Below, piece by piece: positions 1-10,135 of a stretch of DNA of 64,000 bases. Numbering within the stretch: the stretch's first letter is position 1; each line of letters opens with the position of its first letter. The stretch lies in assembly GCA_035610365.1 (NCBI GenBank), contig CM069434.1:96398806-96462805 (forward strand). The letters run 5' to 3'. The translations under genes were made by a program, and so were the position numbers. The notes beneath the pieces were generated by a model that saw nothing but the letters and a program-made list of their open reading frames with translations, did no database searches and was not told the origin of the DNA. Origin of the DNA: Aquatica leii (Eukaryota; Arthropoda; Insecta; Coleoptera; Lampyridae).

Positions 1-481
1 TTGCACCACCTGCAACGCGTAACATTTTAGACAAGATTTTAAGTAATAAAATCTTTGAACGTTTGTTAATTCAGAATTATTGTTTACTAATGCATTAAAC
101 GAATCATAAAATTGCATATAGTCGCTGTACAAGCCGCTAAATTTTTTTTAACGTTGGCAATTTAACTTTAGTTAAACTATTATTTGAGCTTGAAGAGGTT
201 GATTGCGAATTAGATAAATATTCCTTTGCCCTAGCCACGATTTTATAAAACTTATTTTCAAAGGTATCTCTATAATTTAATTGCTCTTCGCTACTGTCGA
301 TTAATTCAATATCTGACTGACATTGTGCGAATTCGGACCATACGGTTTCTATTTTTTCTAATCCAGTAGATACTTCATATCGAGACGTCGAGGGATTAAT
401 TCCGTTAACAAATGTTTCGAATCTTGTTAATTGTGAACTAAGTTGACCGCGTTTTTGATTTAATTGTTTTATATCTGACAT
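1..481 (-). pseudogene. BEL/Pao gag fragment, frameshifted, runs off the left edge
   Basis: The open frame from 481 down to 137 starts MSDIKQLNQKRGQLSSQLTRF and resembles the N-terminus of the gag in the BEL element at 44216 (K..QLKSKLTRFQTF). It ends at a TAG just after the L-P-T-L-K segment that precedes the DUF1759 region. Beyond the stop another frame goes on towards position 1 with recognisable DUF1759 features (FNALVNNN, then NVQRFYYLKS, then QVVQ), so a frameshift or small deletion near 137-145 broke the gene. No zinc knuckle or pol part is visible because the window ends. The start ATG at 479-481 fits the family. It is a dead retrotransposon remnant. Confidence 0.75.
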
Positions 482-985
482 TTTGATTGAAATGTTTTTT
501 TTATTAGTAACAAAATAATTATTGACACGTAAATTACAGCACCTTTACAAATTAACACACAAGCGGAAAAATATAAAGGAACGAGTAAATGGAAAGGACT
601 TATTTACTTCTGACACAGTATGCTTTCCGTAGTTGATGATGACTGATTGATAATATGTGGATATCAGTGCTTATCCGACTCGATAGGACCATGTAATTTT
701 TCGTTATATTTTGTTTAATTGAATAACTTGATTCAAAATAACATACGTTTATTTAACTTGATAAAACATACGATGTTGAAAAATGCAATAACAATAATAC
801 GTTTACAATTTTTATCTACAATCACAACACTTATCAATCCAAACCAGGAATCCCAAATTGAATCGCAACGAATACGCAACACACATTATCCTGGGCTTTT
901 GTAGTTAACGGTCTGTTGCCATTTGATGTAAAATAAGAAATTCTTTATTAATATTTAAAATATCACCAATAATTTCAAGAAAAAT
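482..985. other. Intergenic; probable leader of the BEL fragment and kinesin upstream region
   Basis: About 500 bases of AT-rich sequence lie between the gag fragment (minus) and the kinesin (plus). The part next to 481 should be the untranslated leader or LTR of the BEL copy, but I could not find a matching second LTR in the window to set its edge. The only open frame (719-904) has no recognisable content. Confidence 0.4.
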
Positions 986-1137
986 ATGTCTTATATTAGC
1001 GCACGGGATCCTACTTTGTCTAAAAATTACAGATACACCAACGTACGAATAAATTTAGCTAAACACTACGATTCCTATGAAGGTACATCTGAAGAAATTG
1101 TTAATAATGCAAGTGAAAATAACATTGTTTTAAAAAA
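986..1137 (+). other. Possible 5' coding exon of the kinesin gene
   Basis: An ATG at 986 (context AAAATATG) opens a frame of 51 codons starting MSYISARDPTLSKNYRYTN, rich in charged residues and suitable for the short non-motor head of a kinesin-6. A donor-like GTAATG follows at 1138 and an acceptor (CTATCAG) stands at 1176-1178, which would give an intron of 41 bases. However, that splice leaves two bases in the last codon and the motor exon needs phase 0, so it does not join in frame. Either the true 5' exon is elsewhere, another splice is used, or there is a small indel here. Confidence 0.35.
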
Positions 1138-1178
1138 GTAATGTCATAAAGCACTTATTTTGGATTGATCACTATCAG

Positions 1179-4100
1179 GTTTATTTAAGAATTAAAGGCG
1201 TGGAAAATCTTGGAGAATTATATGAAATCGAAAATGACAAAACACTACTCTGCCGAGTACCAATTGAACTTCAACATGCTAGAAATGTACATGAAAATGA
1301 ATCAATCACCAGAACATTTAAATTTTCGAAAATTATTGGCCCAAATAGTAATCAAACTAAACTATTTGACGAAGTTGTTAAAGGGAAAGTTCTGGAATTT
1401 ATAAATGGAAGTAATTGTACTTTGATGTCATATGGTGCTTCAGGCTCAGGTAAATTTACCTTAAATATTTGTTGATTGAAAATATCTTTTAATTGTTTGC
1501 AGGAAAAACATTTACTATTGTTGGCACTAGCGAAGAACCTGGAATTATACCTAGATCACTTGAATATTTGTTTCGAACTTTGCCAACCTTACCAGAAGTA
1601 CCTCTAATTAAACCTAATGCTTCTGGTGGAATTTCTTATATGACTGAGGCTGATTGCCTTAAAGATAAAATGGATCGGCAAATACTTCTTTCAAAACATA
1701 CAAATATGGATTGTGCATTACATAAACAAACTTATAAGTAAGTTTACGATGAACTGTTTACTAAGTTCTACTATTATGTGATAAAAATCAACAATATTCT
1801 GATTTTAAATAACTTGTTTCATAAAAAGCAAGAATAACAATATCACAAACTGTGAAACTTTCCTATTTATTGTTAACTTGTCATCACAGTTGCCTAAAGC
1901 CCCTTTAAATTAATATCAGTAATGTGCCTGGCAAATCAGCACACAACCAGGTTTTCTGATTTCTAAATCTAATTATTTTTTTATTTTTACTTTGATTATA
2001 ACTGTCTATTTTTAGTATGTTTTGTAGTCTTCTTTATTTGTACACTCGTGTGACAATCACTTGGTTCGAAACGGATATGCTAAATTTCTTTCTAAATTGC
2101 AGTAAACACAGGAGGTTTTTTTGAGCAGTCGATCATGCACAGCTTGGATCTGTGAATAAATTATATAATATTTAGGAATTCTGGAACATAGTTTTGCTTA
2201 ATCATTTTAAATATCTTTTCGACAGATGCATTAGAAAAGTGTAATGTCAATAAAAATTCAGGTGTAAGAAAAACAGTTGTTTACTTGCAGAAATTGATGA
2301 AATTGTACTCAAGACAGAAAATGTGATTGAAGCGAAGTTCAAATATGCAGCATATTTTTACGTAAACGCCTCCCTTCAATAACAAACTGTAATGACGAAC
2401 TCAAACTATATTAACGAAAATTCAAAGAGTAATTATTTCTCTACTACTATAATTTTTTTCATCATTATTAGATTCGAATTTTACACCTTAAGAGTCTAGG
2501 CTACTCTCGTTGCCAATGTGTAAAAAAGCCGCTACGCTCGTGGAAATTGAAATTCAGGGCATTGTAATAATTAATAATTACGTTACTAGTGTATAATGGC
2601 GAAAATGCGTATGAGCAAGACCTTCTATTTTCCACTTGATCATAAAAATTAAGTCCATGGACTTTTTTCATAAGTACTCGTCATGAAAAATTGATCCACC
2701 AAACGATTTTAAAAAATTTTAATTCAAACAAGTTTTTTACAATGAAAATTTTAGGAACTTTTAATTAAAAAATTTTAAATCAACCGTTAAAGATAAATTA
2801 ATGAAATTTTCAGGATTTATCGTCAAATGTTTATATTTTAATACAATATTAACAAATAAAACTAATTTCTTTATTATCATATTGTTAATTAACTTTTAAG
2901 TAAAGAAATGAAAATTTCATTGATTTCTCGGTAAAAATATGAAGCTTTTTTTATCAGTTAAATGCGATATTTATTTAAGTTTAAGATTCCGGAAAAAGAA
3001 ACTAGTAATTAAATATATTAAAATTTGTTCTTTTTGTTTTTGTTTAATAACAGAGAATTAATTTATGTGTTTCATTTATAATATTGATAATAATAATAAT
3101 AAAATTTGCTCGAAGATTACATTCATGATTGTTATTTATAATTATAATTAACCGAAGGTGTAATGTAGTCGGACGCTCAGCCGCCTGGTGTTCTGACTGC
3201 GCTTGACGCCCGGCGCGCTGTGATAAATAAGTTTATATTGTTTAAATTAATCGCGAGCAGTAAAATTTTCTTCCGGAATCTTAAACTTAAATAAATAATG
3301 CATTTAACTGATAAAAAAAACTTCATATTTTTACCAAGAAATAAATAATATTTTCATTTGTTTACTTAAAAGTTAATTACCAATATGATAATAAACAAAT
3401 AACTTTTAGTTGTTAATATTTTATTACAACATAAATATTTGACAATAAATCCTAAAAATTTAATTAATTTATCTTTAACGGTTGACTTAAGATCTATTTT
3501 TTAATTAAAAGTACCTAAAATTTTCATTGTAAAAAAAAATATTGTTTGAATTAAACTTTTTAAAAATCGTTTGGGGGATCGATTTTTCATGGCAACTACT
3601 TATGCTAAAAGTACATGGACTTAATTTTTATGATTAAGTGGAAAATAGAGGATCCACTTGACGTGATCTTGCTCATATGTCATTTTACAGAACTTCAAAA
3701 TACTAATTTAAAGGTCGCCTTCAATTTGCTTTATAACTTCAACTAAAATATAAATGTAAAATCTAATTCTATAGACGAGTGTTCTATTCTTTGTTTCTTT
3801 CCAAAATATTTTTTTTTGTTTAAAATTTTATATTTTTGTGTTAAAAAACAGCCACGACCTTACACTCTGTAAATGCAAATATTGTTCTTTCTTTAAATAT
3901 AGAAAGTGACGCCGTGTAGTTCGAATACTCGGAAAGTCACCAACCACTTTAAGAAGGGATCAAATGCAAAATTGAATCTAAAGTATGCTATTATTATGGC
4001 TATTATGCATCATTTAAGTTAGTCAAGAAACGCTATTCTGTGTCTGTCAATTACTTGAATACGGCCTACGGGAACAGGGAACAAATAAACAATTTAGTTT

Positions 4101-6606
4101 ATTAAAAAAAAGGGATATATAAATTAACTTTTTTGTGTTTTAAATATTCGTAGTTTGGTATTTTCGTGAGACTAGAAGAACAACCTAGTTGTACAAAAAT
4201 TATGCAATTTTTTTCTTTTTACAAATCTTTCTAGCACTCAAATCCGCTTTACTTTGGTTAATCACATTTTCAACATATGACGGTTCTCTAATGGCCATAT
4301 TTATGTCTAGCCTACTATCAATCAACTCAGGAAGCATGCAGTTCATATAAAAAGATTGAAGTTTGTTTAACATTCGATTGTTTCCATTTTAAGACCCAGT
4401 GGCGTCCAAACAGCAAAATAACAGTACAATCTTTTAGTAATATGGAATTTGAAAAAACCATTTATGATTTTTATTGATGGTTCCATTTTTTTTCCAAAAT
4501 AAAATTTTTCTGCTTTCAGTGCCTTCCTGTGGTGACATATTTCCGGATGAATACGGACACTTCAACTTTGCCAGTTACTCCATCAGGAGTAGCTGATAAG
4601 AATTGTAATTCTTCATCTATAAAAATTCCACATTTGATAATCTCTTTTCCAATTTTTTGGTTAAAGAGCCAAACGCATGCACATAGGATGATCATTTAAA
4701 AGTGAACTGATGCTTACACTATTAAAGATACATATCAATTTGAAAGCAAACGTGAGATTACTCATCACTTGAACGATTAGGTTTCACTCTGTGAATCTTT
4801 TCTTGATCTGCTCAAAAATTGATCAACTGGTCAAGGCGCGTTGCCACAGGACAAGTTTAATTGGACAAATATAGTTTATCAACAAAATAAATGAAAACTG
4901 TAGTAAGAATTTCCAAGGAGTACGAAAGTTTGTGTGCTTATTTTATTCTCTGTACACGTTTAATTCGAAGTTTTAATTTTTTTTAAGGTTGTCAATTGGC
5001 TTTTTTGGTGGGTGGCCAACGACTTTTCCACTATATAGCTGTATCTGCCTAAAATTTTTTGCACCTGTTCGCTACTTTCTTTCTCTCTGCACATGTTTTT
5101 TTTATATCTATTTCTATGCTCACTACATGTTTATACACTGTACCACAATAATCTAATAAAAACACAATACCAGTAAAATATCTACAAATGTATGTCTTTA
5201 TACAGTTTTCGATAATAAGTTTGTTTTTGTTGAGTTGCACTGTTTGATAATAGTTTTCATATTTATGAGTGCTGGTATATCGTATAGATTGTAATCATTT
5301 ATTTCGTTGCAGAGCGATGCAAGACAGATTGAGCAACGAACCCGTAGGACTAATAGATCAACCTTTAGGACCTGATGTAATGTTAAACGTATGGGTTTCG
5401 TTTGCAGAAATATATAATGAAAACATATACGACTTACTAAAACCACACCCATGCAAAGGCCAATCACGTCAAAAATTATGCTTGGGAAACGTAAATGGTG
5501 ATACATATATTAAAGGTTTAACATCTATAAGCGTGTCATCTGGGTTAGAGGCGTATTTAATACTTCAATACGGTTTACATAATACAAAGAATGCTGCCAC
5601 ATCTGTAAACAGTCAGTCGAGCAGTTCGCATTGTGTATTTACCTTAAAAATAGCTCAAGCGTCTACTACGAACAAAGAAGAGTTCGTTAGTGTATTTAAT
5701 TTTTGTGATCTAGCTGGTTCTGAACGTATAAAGAAAACCCAGAATGTCGGGGACAGATTAAAAGAATCAAACAGCATTAACACGTCTCTTCTAGTTTTAG
5801 GACGTTGCATAAAATTAATAAGAGACAATCAAAAATTAAAAACCAGCAAAGTAATTCCATTTCGAGAATCGAAATTAACACAATTATTACAAAAGGCGCT
5901 TTTGGGATACGAATCAGTGTGGATGATCGTTAATATTAATACTTGTCGCGAAATGTTTGAAGAAACGCAACATGTTTTGCAATTTGCAGCAATTGCAAAA
6001 GATGTTATAGTTGAACAACAAATGTTAAAAGCTTGCAGAACGAAAAGAGTTTCTGAACTTCTTGATACACAAATCGATGAAATGAATGTCAAGGAGCTAC
6101 AGGAGCAAATTGCATTTTTGTCAGACGAGTTAAAACAACAACGATTGGACAACGAAAAAGATCGAGAGCACGTCATTAGGTCATATAAAGCCATCTTAGA
6201 GGATACTAATAAATATTGGGAAAAAAAAATCGACGAATTACAATGTAAGTTAGCAGAAACTTTGGGAGACGTTAAACATGATATTAAAACACCCGAAACG
6301 TCAGTTATTGTTTTAAATAGCTCTTCCGAAGAGAATGACAATGAAGATGAGGAGAATGAAGGTAACGTAGAAGATAGATTAAAGGATGAGATACAGCAAC
6401 TTCAATTACAATTGAAAATTCAGCAGGATGAGATGGACAGAGCAGAGGCAGAAAGTTTAGATTTAGACAAGATATTAAACGAACAGAAGAAATCTTATTT
6501 GGAATTAAAATTGAAACACGAAACTAATGTTAACCTATTAAAAAGTAAAATTATTGCTAACGAAAAAATTAAGGACTTAAAAAAATACCTAGCTACACTA
6601 ATTTAG
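1179..6606 (+). CDS. sub: Kinesin-6 family motor (KIF20/Subito-like)
   Basis: Plus-end-directed microtubule motor family that acts on the central spindle in mitosis and meiosis. Three exons join in frame with GT-AG borders: 1179-1449, 1503-1737 and 5313-6606, giving about 600 residues, near the length of Drosophila Subito. The motor starts V-Y-L-R-I-K; the P-loop GASGSGKT is split by the first intron; VSFAEIYNENIYDLL, DLAGSE (switch II, 5707-5724), the NINTSL helix and PFRESKLT follow in order. The long loop between the P-loop exon and VSFAEIYNE, and the motif NxYIKGL, fit kinesin-6. After the motor comes a coiled-coil stalk (KELQEQIAFLSDELKQQ and on), an acidic E/D-rich stretch, then more coiled coil. 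Odd: switch I reads N-S-Q-S-S-S-S-H instead of NxxSSRSH. The 5' end is unsettled (see 986-1137). A polyadenylation signal AATAAA stands at 6856. Family call sure; orthology to Subito is inference. Confidence 0.85.
1738..5312 (+). other. Large kinesin intron
   Basis: A 3575-base intron with a perfect donor GTAAGT at 1738 and acceptor TCGTTGCAG ending at 5312. Phase is right: the last two bases of the upstream exon plus the first of the next make a Lys codon. It carries the foldback element at 2603-3684. The rest is AT-rich with no coding frame I recognise. Confidence 0.75.
2603..3684. mobile_element. Foldback element, arms of about 400 bases
   Basis: Sequence 2603-3000 is repeated in reverse complement at 3268-3684. 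Matching landmarks: TATGAGCAAGA at the outer ends, TTTTCCACTT, CATAAAAATTAAGTCCATG, CAACCGTTAAAGATAAATTA and AAGATTCCGGAA at the inner ends. The arms differ by scattered substitutions and small indels, so the element is not brand new. The central loop (about 3001-3267) has a GC-rich patch at 3170-3225 unlike the surroundings. There is no coding capacity; it was probably mobilised in trans. I could not fix a target-site duplication. Confidence 0.75.
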
Positions 6607-8385
6607 ACAATTTTAATGATATATCTTATAAAGAAAATGTTTTTATGTTTGGAAATCAATGAATTAATTGTTACTATTTATGTTGTTATTTATTTTTAGA
6701 AATACATTGTTTTAATCTGAAACCTAAACTTTTTGTCGGAAATCACACCTATTGACTTTTTTAAAGAACTTGGAACTAGTACGTATTCCCTTTAAGCAAA
6801 GCGAGTTACTTGATTTGGAACACTTGGCCAATGAAATGTTATTTTTTTTTAGTTTAATAAAATACTATAATAAATAATTATTTTCAGGGTATTTGATACA
6901 AAAAAAGTTATTAAAGAATTTGTTTCTAAAAACTATTAGGCAATGACTCTTATCTGAAACACATCTACTTTGTCGTTGATTGGTGTACTATACTTGAAAT
7001 CGCCGATCTTCAGAGTATAGCATTACAACAAGTAACGGTTGGTTGACATTGTAAGTGATTTTGAACACTTAAGTAATGCAGTGGCTGAATCAGGCATAGT
7101 CCCACTACAGAGTGAACTATAGCTACACAAAATCCTGAAAACCAGAATGCATGATCGAACATTTTTTTTAGTATTCACTCAATTTTGCCACATTAATACA
7201 CAATACAACAAAATACAACAAAATTTTTAAAAATTGATTACACATTTCATGAAATAATTTATAAACAATACAAAAACAAAACTTAATAATTACTTAAAAA
7301 ATGTTTTAAAAGTAAAATAAGAACATACACAATAATATAAAAAAAAACTTCCTTATTTAAAAATAAGTAATAAAATAATTGAATTGTTACCACAAAATAA
7401 TCTTGTAGCTCTTATTCTGATTCTTCCATTTATTTCGCCGCTCTTACAGCTGAATTCCTGAAGCACGACTTAATCTCGTCTTCTACTCCTACGTTGGTTG
7501 AATTTGTTGGTAATAGATTTCACCAAACACTTTTAAATTATACTAATAATTTGAAAATATGTCTTATCCAAATTAGTATTTATAAAAACTAACTACAATT
7601 ATTGTTTCGACTGTATAATCTTAATTGGCAGTCGGCATCAGGTGATAAATTGCAACCAAAATCTACCTTAAAACTTTTAAATTAATTATTGTTATAATCA
7701 GAATATAGTTTTTGTAATAAATTTAAAAAATGCAGCTAATCCCTATTGAATCTTAATAGTGACGCTTCTGACTTCGATTATAACTACTTTTCTAGGTTCA
7801 ATCAAAATTTAAGTGCGAATGTGAATATTTAGATATAGTATTATTAGTGTGTAATAGACCTTGGCTAAAAAAATTTTGTTCTTACCTATAGTGTTAATGT
7901 CACAGCGTCTTCCGACTCCACAAATTTAAGTTCTAAAGAGTTCTTTTCCTTGTATCATTAAACTCCTTTCTGCAACTTATTTAAAAAAATGCCCTGTATA
8001 CAAGAAATTACATGTTAAATATGAAAAAATTAGTCAGAGAGAGTGCAAAAAAACTGTTCAGTGAAGTTACCTCTAATAGTAAGGTTAACGGAATAAGAAA
8101 CAATCTTTATGCAATTATGCTTATAATTAAAGAGCGGAAGTTGTGGCATTTGCAATTTTCTGCAATTTTTGGTGTTATTGCAATTTTTCAGCAATTTTCA
8201 ACAATAATGCAAATTTTCTTGCAATTTAATAAAAAAAATTAAACTACAAGTAAATTCTACATTTAAACGTATTTTAACTTTAAGCTTTTCTCCCTTTTTC
8301 TTAATAACAACAGTAACAAATAGCACATTTCTTGACTTCCATTGTCTTTATTTTTTTAAATAAATTAATATACAGTATACAATAC
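6607..8385. other. Intergenic, no gene seen
   Basis: AT-rich stretch downstream of the kinesin. An open frame of 76 codons at 8012-8242 is mostly repeats of GCAATTTT and does not look like a protein. The segment AAAGAGCGGAAGTTGTGGCA near 8131-8150 recurs in reverse complement at about 15721-15741, on the other side of the gypsy element. Confidence 0.5.
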
Positions 8386-8850
8386 TGAAACGTCCGAGAA
8401 ATTACTTGCAAATGCAAGAGCCTTCTAGAACTGTTATCTAGTTTCTAGAAGATATAGCGAAAAGTGAGGAACGATCGAGAAGAATTCGCCGATGTCTATA
8501 AAAGCCGAAGATGGAAATCGTAGGTCAGTTATTGCTGGAATGTGAAAGCATGCAGTATTAAGATTATCAAGTTGAAATAAATACGTATCGTTAGCACGCG
8601 CGGCGTTTTAAATAAATAACAGTGTACACCGAATCGAGTGAACGTGACTTATAGTGTAAACAAATCCGAGGACGTTATCTAATCTTATCTTAAGTGTTAT
8701 ACAACGGTTATACATAAATTATAGTGTAAGTGTTTTTATTATTAGATTTTAGTAGTTCGGTCAATTTAAAAGTATACATATTTCTATAAAAGTAAACGTA
8801 GTTTTAGTCGTTATAAATAAATTAGTTTTATAATAAATAGATACGTAACA
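8386..8850 (+). repeat. 5' LTR of the gypsy element
   Basis: Begins TGAAACGTCCGAG and ends GATACGTAACA, the TG...CA form of LTRs. A TATA-like CTATAAAAG lies about 110 bases in and probably drives the element. Its twin is at 14644-15107. Confidence 0.95.
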
Positions 8851-8851
8851 G

Positions 8852-8869
8852 TGGCGTCAGGTGTTGAGG
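8852..8869 (+). promoter_or_regulatory. Primer-binding site of the gypsy element
   Basis: TGGCGTCAGGTGTTGAGG stands one base after the 5' LTR. TGG pairs with the CCA end of a tRNA. I did not identify the tRNA. Confidence 0.6.
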
Positions 8870-9124
8870 TATCAAACCGTTCGCGATTTTTAGTGTGAAT
8901 ACCATTAAGTTATTTGATATCGCACCCGTAATAAAAACATTGCATAAATAACTTTTAAGTTTGCGCGATACGCGTGTTTATTTTTAAAATAGTGTTTATT
9001 AAACTTTTTCTTTTAACAAGTGCGTGATCGCGATTAAATTCGTTTCCGGACACTAGTGGTTTAATATTAATAAGTGGATAGTTATTAAATTTTGTGTTAT
9101 ACAAAAACTGCATTTTAAAAAGTA

Positions 9125-10069
9125 GTGTATTTAAAAAAACTTTATTTTCGTGTTATATTTAAATTTATGCCGGTGACGCGTTCGCAAACAGTTAAAATTA
9201 AAAAAAAGTTTCTTGAATCAATCAAAAATGGTCAAGAATCGATGAATAAAAATATCCAAGAAAAACTGAGTGAAAATTCGCAGAAAATGGAAGAAAACTC
9301 TAGAAACATTGCAGAAAAGTTTTACGAAACTTCTCAGAAAATTGAAGAAAAATTATTTGAAAATACCCAGAAGATAGAAGAAAAATTGATGGAAAATTCT
9401 AGACGGTTAAAAGAAGAAATACAAACAAGCATAGAAAACCAAATTAAAATTGTGCAAGAGGAAACCCAAACAGATATGTTAAATTTAAAAGAAGAAATTT
9501 GCGATTCTATGAATGACATAATAGAAGAAGTACAAGACAAACTAGAAGAGAAGTTAAAAGAAAACTCAAGAACCATAGAAGACAGAATGAAACTGCTCGA
9601 AGAAAGAATGAACCAAATGAATTACCATGGTGAAGGAAGTGTCACCAGTGAAGATTTAATAATGGACCGTCGGGAAGAAACCACCCACAAGTTCAAAGTT
9701 GTACCACCGAATTTTGATGGTAAAGTTCCATGGTCAACCTACCACAAGCAGTTTGAAGCCGCAGCTACAGCTAATGGTTGGAGCAACAAGCAGAAAGCGA
9801 CGTCTTTAATAGTGTCCTTACGTGGAGAAGCGCTTGGAATTTTACAAACTGTTCCGGACCACCTGCAAGAAAATTACGAACTCTTAATATCACGATTAGA
9901 AATGAGATATGGGGATGCTCATCTTCAACAAGTATACCAGGCTCAAATTAAAAGTCGGGTTCAAAAAGCTGCCGAAAGTCTTCAAGAGTTTGAGGCTGAC
10001 ATCGCCAGATTAACACGGCTTGCGTATCCTACAGCACCGGATATCTTCCTGGAGCAGTTAGCTATTTAA
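9125..10069 (+). CDS. Gypsy gag polyprotein part
   Basis: Structural protein of the retrotransposon particle. The frame opens at 9125, but the ATG of MPVTRSQTVKIKKK, 14 codons later, may be the real start. Residues about 30-165 form a long run of heptad-like repeats (E-N-S-x-K-I-E-E-K-L), certainly coiled coil. Residues about 188-314 resemble gypsy capsid: a V-P-P-N-F-D-G segment, then W..Y..QFE, SLRGEA, then a helix-rich part. The frame ends at TAA 10067-10069, but the same frame continues beyond with obvious gag sequence (FVDGLRD and on), so the stop interrupts gag rather than ending it. One base change could have made it, or the element relies on readthrough. Pol follows without any frame change. 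Confidence 0.85.
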   Translation: MYLKKLYFRVIFKFMPVTRSQTVKIKKKFLESIKNGQESMNKNIQEKLSENSQKMEENSRNIAEKFYETSQKIEEKLFENTQKIEEKLMENSRRLKEEIQTSIENQIKIVQEETQTDMLNLKEEICDSMNDIIEEVQDKLEEKLKENSRTIEDRMKLLEERMNQMNYHGEGSVTSEDLIMDRREETTHKFKVVPPNFDGKVPWSTYHKQFEAAATANGWSNKQKATSLIVSLRGEALGILQTVPDHLQENYELLISRLEMRYGDAHLQQVYQAQIKSRVQKAAESLQEFEADIARLTRLAYPTAPDIFLEQLAI

Positions 10070-10135
10070 ACTTTCGTAGATGGCCTCCGAGACAGCGAAA
10101 CACAGCTGACTCTCCGGTTAACTCGACCGAAGACA

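Noticed and set aside
8012..8242. 76-codon frame before the gypsy
   Set aside because: Its second half is a GCAATTTT repeat; not protein-like.
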